Shown one piece after another: positions 57,838-64,000 of a stretch of DNA of 64,000 nt; position 1 is the first letter of the stretch; each line of letters starts with the position of its first letter. This DNA is from Plutella xylostella (taxonomy: Eukaryota; Arthropoda; Insecta; Lepidoptera; Plutellidae). The stretch is from assembly GCF_932276165.1 (NCBI RefSeq), contig NC_063988.1, positions 6,944,001 to 7,008,000 on the forward strand, read 5' to 3'. Under the pieces are notes generated by a model. That model was given only the letters and a program-made list of their open reading frames with translations, was not told the origin of the DNA and ran no database searches. The translations under genes and the position numbers were made by a program.

Positions 57838-57986
57838 CAGAGTGTTGCAAAAAGGGTATACTAAGCCGACAGGGGGTGACTCAGGGGGTCATTCTGAACA
57901 ACTTTTGTTCTACGAGTTTTGGAAATTTGAATAGCCCCCTGAGTCACCCCCTTTCAGCTTAGTATACCCTTTTTTGCAACACCCTG
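57838..57986. mobile_element. Hairpin MITE, 149 bp
   Basis: CAGAGTGTTGCAAAAAGGGT ... 'gggggtgactcagggggtca' faces 'gccccctgagtcaccccctt' ... 'aagcttagtataccc' and 'ttgcaacaccctg'. TA at 57836-57837 and 57987-57988. It ends only 10 bp from the next transposon. Confidence 0.85.
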
Positions 57987-58189
57987 TATAAATGTACACA
58001 CGGCAACGTTAAATGGTTGGCAGGGCACACTAACGTAGGTAGTGTATGTGTGTGTCGGCGACGTCGACGTAATTATTTAGTTCTGGGCAACCCACACACA
58101 GATATTGTAAGCATGTAGTTGTGGCAGTGACAATGATTCATTGTTTTTATTATACGAAGTAAAATTTTGCAAGGCATTGTAATTGATTG

Positions 58190-58283
58190 AATGGCTCAGT
58201 TGGTATGATACAAGACTTACATTAATCGGTATGGTGGATCAAATCCCACTGAACTTACAATATTCCTTTTTTGTTTTTTTTTA
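58190..58283 (+). other. tRNA-like Pol III module, left arm
   Basis: TGGCTCAGTTGGTA matches box A and GGATCAAATCCC matches box B (one change from GGTTCAAATCC), 30 bp apart as in a tRNA. T-runs of 6 and 9 follow (58267-58282) and could end Pol III transcription. No complementary acceptor stem, so it is not a functional tRNA. Confidence 0.6.
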
Positions 58284-58733
58284 TAGATTTAATTTATTTT
58301 TTAAGATGGTTAATAATAGTATTGTAGTATATACGAATAAAAGCAACACAGAAAGTAAATGAAACAAGTGATTAAGTGTTAAAATTGCCAAATTTATTCT
58401 TGCCGTAAAATAAACATTAAGGATGATACGTTTTTGTTGTTTTTCGTTTTAAAACATAGTTGTTGTTTATATTAATAAGGAAAATTTTCAATTAGCAGTT
58501 TAAAATCATAATAAACATCAGAAAAGGATGGACTGGCTGTTTTACTAAAGTAAATAGGCAAGTCATTAGTTATATGAATCAACATGTTAATTAGCTAGAA
58601 ATAAGATAACTTATTCTAACCTCAGTAACAATAACATCATTAACACATTGGCTTACCCATAATTGTAAATAATTATAAGTATTTAACAAAATAACTAAAA
58701 TTTTTTACAAATGGAAAAATAAAAATTACTGAG

Positions 58734-59296
58734 CTAACCCCAATAACTATAATTTTCACCACTTTTTCGCCATAATATCTTACGTCCATCCTTGTCTGAC
58801 TTAAAGAACTTTTCATCACTAAATATCACCACATTGTTGCACCAATCAAAGTTTAAAATAGTCAGTCGCAAAACGCACTCTGTTTCGACGATGCTGATCG
58901 GTTAGAGCAATTTTCTTCGCCGGCCTCCGACACCGCAACCTAGCAGCACGCAAGTGAACCCGTACGGTTTGTATAGATTATGTGTTGTGGCCGTAGAACG
59001 GGTGCTGCAGAACGGATCAGTGCTATGTGCAGCTACGATTTCTCGATGGCGTGGTGATGCATCCGTATAGACGACTACTGTCTACATGTCCCGAATCTGC
59101 GTATCGGTGAACCCATAATTGAACAGTTCTCCTCTGCAAACACAAAAACAAATACTTAGCTTATACAAATACAAATATTCTAACAGTCAAATAAAATATT
59201 TGCAATTCTATGTTACTTACCGTTAAAAATCTTGCGATTTCACTAATTGTAATGTTTTGTTCATATAAATACGATTATCTCCGCCTTTTTGAACAT
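58734..59296 (-). pseudogene. Tc1/mariner-like transposase, broken, with intron
   Basis: Minus strand pieces in order: MFKKAEIIVFI, then (shifted) EQNITISEIARFLT, a donor ACG|GTAAGT at about 59220, an acceptor TTTGCAG at about 59133, TVQLWVHRYADSGHVDSSRL (helix-turn-helix end), RHREIVAAHSTDPF, (shifted) LRAARLRCRRPAKKIALTDQ HRRNRVRFA, (shifted) DWCNNVVIFSDEKFFKSDKD, GRKILWRKSGENYSYWG, stop. FSDE carries the first catalytic aspartate of the DDE triad. The regions with the second and third acidic residues are absent. At least three frameshifts. Confidence 0.8.
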
Positions 59297-59591
59297 GGTT
59301 AAGTGACTTTCCATAGTAACTGCGAAGAGTAATTAATTAAATTGACAAATCACAAAGTGAATCACTTTGCAGACGCAGAGGTGAATTGTCACTAAAACTA
59401 AAAACAAATTTCGTTTATTCATATTATATGAGGGTAGAATGGTTTTAATTCTCAAATGAAGAACGAATCATATATTTTTGGCGAAGAGAAATAGTCGACA
59501 GCTATGCAGCTTGTAGTCATTTGTCAGTTTCAAATATATTAATTTTATACTCAACAACGTTTAAATTAACGCAAAATTTGAAATTAAGTTA

Positions 59592-59670
59592 AAAAAAAAA
59601 ATAACCATCCGTGGACTCGAACTCACGACCTATGTTTCATTAGTCTTACATTCTACCAATGAGCTACGAA
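59592..59670 (-). other. tRNA-like Pol III module, right arm
   Basis: Minus strand: TAGCTCATTGGTAG (box A, 59666-59653) and GAGTTCGAGTCC (box B, 59624-59613), then a T-run at 59601-59592. The preceding 'gaagcaaaattt' matches 'gaagtaaaatttt' before the left module, so the two modules seem to be part of the same inverted arm and not independent insertions. Confidence 0.65.
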
Positions 59671-59939
59671 GTGTATAGCCACTGGTGGTGAAATTTTGCT
59701 TCACATCAATTTTATAACTACATATTTCACTATCACTACCGGTTGATATTTTTATGTCACAGCTGGTATGCGGGCGATTGTCTACGCGCAAACTCGTTTG
59801 TGCTGTTGTGTGTGTGTGTGTGTGGTTTGTTACTGTTGTGTAAACCGATTTCTGCGTTTATGCACACATAGACAACGTTAGTGTGCACACATACACTACG
59901 TTAGTGTGCCCTGCCAACCATTCGACGTTGCCGTGTGTA

Positions 59940-60344
59940 CATCTACATATTTATTACGTCGTTTTCTCCAAATTCTCTATTGTATTTTCGCATGTCGTAT
60001 TCTGCAGAGGCCAATATAAAGACAAACTACGCCTAGTTCTGAATTCAAACGCTACCAAATGATAGCATTTCGGCGTTCAAATTTCAAAATGGAAATAAAT
60101 GACCGTGGTCGGCCCAATATTTGTGTTCGGAGCGGGCGGCCTGTAGTGATTGTTTGTATAACATGGGGCGCCTCGACCTATTTGACTCTTTAGAAATAAA
60201 GAGGCATCGGCTTTTCCTTATTGGGACGAAATGAGATGTTTACTTTCATCCGCGTACAACATTTCATAACAAGAAAAGCTTATTGAGAATTATATTTGAA
60301 TTAAAATATTTCGTAATAGCACAGAAAACTGTACAGCGTGATAA
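59940..60344. other. No recognisable gene
   Basis: 60110-60200 is GC-richer ('gtggtcggcccaatatttgt', 'ggggcgcctcgacctatttg') and non-repetitive within the window. Content unknown. Confidence 0.4.
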
Positions 60345-60440
60345 AAATGGGTAGGGTTTGTTTGCAGAAAGGGAGTAACTCAGGGGGTCATTCCAAACAA
60401 CTTTCGTTCTCCGATTTTTAAATATTCGTGAAAGTACCTA
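60345..60440. repeat. Degenerate MITE arm
   Basis: 'aaagggagtaactcaggggg' 'tcattccaaacaactttcgt' matches the arm of the 'cagggtgttgcaaa' MITEs. Ends lost. Confidence 0.6.
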
Positions 60441-61550
60441 CTAAGCTAACAATTGCCTCAGATCTATACAATCTAACTGCACTTGCTTAATGTGTGACTG
60501 ACTCTACGGTAGCATTCCATTAACAAAGATGTCATTTATAAAATATCTCTACACATATCCACGTGTAACATTTGTCTTTTCAGGTCCAACATACGGTGCT
60601 GAAGCGCTTAGAGGTGACAAGAGAAACAATACAATGCACAAAGCCTCAGTATCAGCGATACAAACTAGCCGTGTTAGGCAAATATACTGTCTAGTAACTA
60701 GCAGTGAAGATTAGACGTAGGAGGATACTGCTATTCTGCAAGACTTGCATAGTAGAATGGTCGAAGAATCGACAGTGAATTTTCTTGGAACCAAGACATT
60801 ATTATGCGTAAAATGTAAATAATGATAATTTATAAAAAAAATACATAATTGATTATAAGGCAGCATACCATTTACGAAAACCATATTGGGAGAATCTCGA
60901 ATTCAGAATATTGGACTATAGGTTGTTTATCAATTAATTACAAGAACGCGTACAATGTTACCTACTATCAGCGTTTTGTGTCACAGTTTTTTCGAAATCA
61001 GTACATTAGTATTAATGTTTATAAGAAAAAAAATCTTAATAAGAGCTAGTTCTGTACTTAGTAGCCTTCAATTTCGTTAAATAGGTCGCCATGCTGCCGC
61101 CTACAGGACAAAAACTAACTCTGTTCCGTCGGAACCCCGAATGGAGCAAAAAGTAACGGGCCCTGTTAAGTAGGTATTGTTTTTGTGTGTCACCATGATA
61201 CGAGGGAATTGTAACTAACGATAGTTTTCCACTAAGTTTGAAATTAAAGCTTCTGTGAGTCTTATGTAATTTAGTAATTCGTTTCAAAATTTCAGAAGTT
61301 TTGTATTTATACTTTGACAAAACTTCTTACACTGGATAATTCATCTACTCCAACGGTTTTGGTTTGTTAGGCAGCTATAGCCTTAGCTATATATAGCTTA
61401 TATATAGCTTACAATTACAAATAGCCAGAAGTCAACGAGTAGATTATGAAAGGCATGCACTACATCGAAATCTATCGATGCAAAAAGTCAATAAATTGGA
61501 ACATAAACGTCAGGAGCAGAGAATTTATTCGATGAAACCCTTCATCAGAT

Positions 61551-61774
61551 TGTATAAGGTGTTGCAAAAGTATAATAGCCCAAAGAGGGCGACTCAGCTC
61601 GTTATTAAATACAACATTTCGAAATTCATAAAAATATAATTTTTCATTAGTCAAACACTAAACGTGACCACCAAAAATCATTAGACCCAAAAAAAAAATT
61701 GTGAATTTTAAAAGTTGTTTAACAAAAGTTGTACCTTTAGAATGACACTCTTCCATCTATGTATACCTAAGTTG
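61551..61774. repeat. Degenerate hairpin MITE
   Basis: Left 'gtataaggtgttgcaaaagt' 'agagggcgactcagc', right 'aaaagttgtacctttagaat' 'gacactcttcc' 'gtatacctaag': decayed arms of the same family. Confidence 0.6.
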
Positions 61775-62582
61775 ATTCCAAATTGATTCATACTGAAATG
61801 TACATACATATTACTGGATTCTGTCAAGCTTGTTGCGAAACTTGTGCCGAATTATTATAAAAGGTCAAAGTTGAAATGTAAAGGATAGAGGGTACAGACA
61901 CATCTGGAGCCACGCTACGTGGGCAGCTTTCTAATCTAATATTTGAATTACCGTCCTATATACTGATTATATTAAATCACATGATATATATTATGTCATT
62001 AAGAACTATTAACCCCGTAGTTAATTTCTTTTGGAGTCGAGATACCTATATACCTATGTATATTTGAGTACAAATGTACAGCGAAAAGCGAGTACATACA
62101 GTCGTGAGGATGAATGGTTTAGTATCTTGACCACGTTAGCTGTTCATAAAATTTAATAAGTTATATTTTATTATGAAGAAAATTTATGTTCTCAAATCTC
62201 AGTTTAAATTTAATATTTCTCATTTTCATGCACAGTTAAATGCATGCTATTATGCATATGCATTATTAAAGTTACGTAAAACACTATGCATATCTAGGTA
62301 AACAATACAAATCAATCAACATTGTTCGTTGCAATATCCTCACTTCAGCAATGAGAGAAAAAACGGAAAAATATAATCCACTGAAGCGATAAGCGCTCTG
62401 TCGCTTGTTTAGCGAAAGAAACAAACCGACAAAACATTAGCAGTGTGAAAGAGACAGATGCAGTTTATTTCTTATAAATAAACGTTGTTGTCGCGTTATC
62501 CATGCCCGCTTTCAGCACCCAACGCCAGCTCTCAGATAAATAGTAAAAACATTTAAATATTTATTATTAAACAGACTTTATA

Positions 62583-62760
62583 CAGGGTGTTGTTGAACGG
62601 GTACACTAAGCCGAAACGGTGTGACTCAGGGGGTCATTTTCAATAACTTTTGTGCCACGAGTTTTATATTCAAGAAAAAAATGAGTTTTTTTTTAGTAAA
62701 AAGTCACGACCCACAAAGTTACTATAGATAAGATTTTTTTTCTTGCATTTTCAAAACTGT
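62583..62760. repeat. MITE missing its right end
   Basis: Starts after TA with 'cagggtgttgttgaacgggt' 'acactaagccgaaacg' 'gtgactcagggggtcatttt', passes the 'aaaaagtcacgacccacaaa' centre, then loses similarity before the right arm ends. Confidence 0.65.
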
Positions 62761-63639
62761 ATACGAGAATACTACATTGAATTTGCTAACAGAGCAAAAA
62801 ACGACATCCACCTTACAAAATTGTCACCAGGCCAATTAAATTTCTGAATCGTTTATTTCAAATTCGAAAAATTCATATCTTTCATCAGTAGGTACTCGGC
62901 GTGCTTTAGTGATATTTGGAATTTGAGCGTAGGTATATATTTTTCTTCTTCAATTTATTACAGACAATCTTTTTAAAAAGTCGCAGATTCACATTCATAT
63001 TTTTGAAATAATGTACATATAATAACAGCTGATACAGGCCACTAAAGGACTGCTTGAATGAAAATCAAACATTGACGTAAAAGCTTTCGTGTAAACACCC
63101 GTACGTTGTACGTACCTGCTCATATATATATATTATATTCCCCGTACATGGGCCGTATATGAGTATATATAAACTGTTATACGTGTATATATAACTGGCG
63201 TCCACTTTGATGCGGTTCGCTGGCTCGGAACAGAGCCCACGTTGTACAAACAGGCTTCAGGCAGAAATATACACAGTACTGAGGTTAGAAATTGTTTATT
63301 GCCTCTTTTGGCCACGTTAATTGGCAAAATAAAGGATAGTGTGACGTGTCGTAACTTAGTGCAGACTAAAAATAATTTACCGATTTCATAATGTAATCCA
63401 GGCTTTAGAAATAGGTAAGTATGTCACATCCAGTAGATATCTAGTTTATGTAGAAAATACTCTGTATGTTTTGCTATTTACACATTGAGAAATTATGCGC
63501 AAATTTGTATATTTGTATTTAAGTTTTGCTACCATATAGGTTAAAAGTATATATTCACAAAGGTACACAAATCAACAGCAACAAATAGGAATTAGAGTGC
63601 GAAGTGACAAATAAAAAGGATGTAAATGACTAGCCGGAA
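62761..63639. other. No recognisable gene
   Basis: AT-rich, with a TATATA-rich patch at 63121-63195. Nothing coding recognised. Confidence 0.4.
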
Positions 63640-63790
63640 ATTGACTCCCAAAGTGACTTCCGGAAAACGGATCGAAACGGAAAATTCGCCGGAAGGGCGC
63701 GCTGCTTCTGTCAAAAGTCAACTACTGTGACGTCACGTCAAAGGGGTTGGCTTTTGAAACTGGTCTTTCTGTCACTGTTAAACTGAGAAA
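63640..63790 (+). promoter_or_regulatory. Possible promoter: ETS-like and CRE-like cluster
   Basis: Within about 120 bp: CTTCCGG at about 63657 and its inverse CCGGAAG at about 63690 (ETS-like), GTGACGTCACG at about 63728 (a full CRE palindrome plus), and three 'tgtcaaaa'/'cgtcaaag' motifs. GC-rich against AT-rich surroundings. Such clusters are typical of broadly expressed promoters. No downstream ORF is visible before the window ends, so this is inference. Confidence 0.35.
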
Positions 63791-64000
63791 TTAAAGAATA
63801 ACTTTATTAGTTCTCAAATAAAATTATGTATAACCTAATATAACTAAGTATAGGAATTAGTCAACAAGACAAGAGTGTTTATGTTATGAATATGAGCCAT
63901 TTAATAATTTTATTATACACATTTATGTGAAGTAACTTTGCAAACAGTTCCTAAAGTAATACAAAATACAGCCACAAAAAGTAAATTACTGTAACAAAAC

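Larger units (their letters stand above)
57997..59937 (-). mobile_element. Tc1/mariner-like element with tRNA-like modules in its arms
   Basis: Ends are CACACGGCAACGT...AATGG inverted repeats continuing 'ttggcagggcacactaacgt' on both sides, flanked by TA (57995-57996, 59938-59939), the Tc1/mariner site. The interior holds a decayed Tc1-type transposase on the minus strand (59296-58734). Each arm further contains a tRNA-like sequence (58190-58252 plus; 59670-59612 minus) followed by a T-run, both pointing inward. The right arm has a (GT)n tract at about 59807-59822. The 1941-bp size is close to normal for Tc1-like elements, but the arms are unusually long. Confidence 0.8.

Noticed and set aside
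59592..59700. Functional tRNA gene
   Set aside because: No acceptor stem pairing; it lies within a transposon arm and has a partner in the opposite arm.

Overview
The window looks like intergenic or intronic DNA from a moth or butterfly (Lepidoptera). It is AT-rich and has no long host gene. It is full of sequence types I know as common in lepidopteran genomes: short retroposons ending in CAGA/GACA runs plus 'tttcgcatttataatatta', short retroposons carrying 'aaggccgcctttt', RTE-type LINE tails ending in GATGAT repeats, and 'cagggtgttgcaaaa' MITEs. The species call is inference from these repeats, not from a marker gene.

Layout. 0-3.3 kb: a fragment of a 5S-rRNA-derived SINE, an internally deleted hAT element with a perfect 8-bp target duplication, and a small MITE. 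3.4-6.45 kb: a minus-strand Ty3-like LTR retrotransposon reduced to gag plus the last part of pol, with identical 228-bp terminal repeats and a 39-bp minisatellite inside. 6.97-7.87 kb and 20.35-21.20 kb: two copies, in opposite orientation, of one MULE-like element with 9-bp target duplications. 11.26-11.76 kb: a PIF/Harbinger-like MITE. 12.28-12.62 kb: the best candidate for host coding sequence, interrupted by one frameshift. 25 kb: a tRNA-derived SINE. 30.59-31.85 kb: a terminal-inverted-repeat element holding a complete 5S-derived SINE with a 12-bp target duplication. 34.95-36.23 kb: a P-element-like transposon with a decayed THAP domain. 36.5-43 kb: LINE tails and MITEs.

The most striking object is at 43.47-49.96 kb. 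About 16 direct 345-bp satellite monomers, plus inverted ones at the right end, are enclosed by ~230-bp terminal inverted repeats and a perfect 9-bp direct repeat. The array therefore appears to be the cargo of one 6.5-kb mobile element. To its right lie hairpin MITEs (50.5, 52.1, 53.7, 56.7, 57.8, 60.3, 61.6, 62.6 kb), a second THAP exon (51.7 kb), and a Tc1/mariner-like element (58.0-59.9 kb) whose two inverted arms each carry a tRNA-like Pol III promoter module. At 63.65-63.75 kb a cluster of ETS-like and CRE-like sites may be a promoter for a gene beyond the window.

No gene here works in a pathway with another. The coding remnants are transposon proteins (gag, integrase tail, hAT, Tc1 and THAP/P transposases, LINE reverse transcriptase C-termini). 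All but gag are visibly broken or truncated. All matches were made by eye from motifs; no database search was run.
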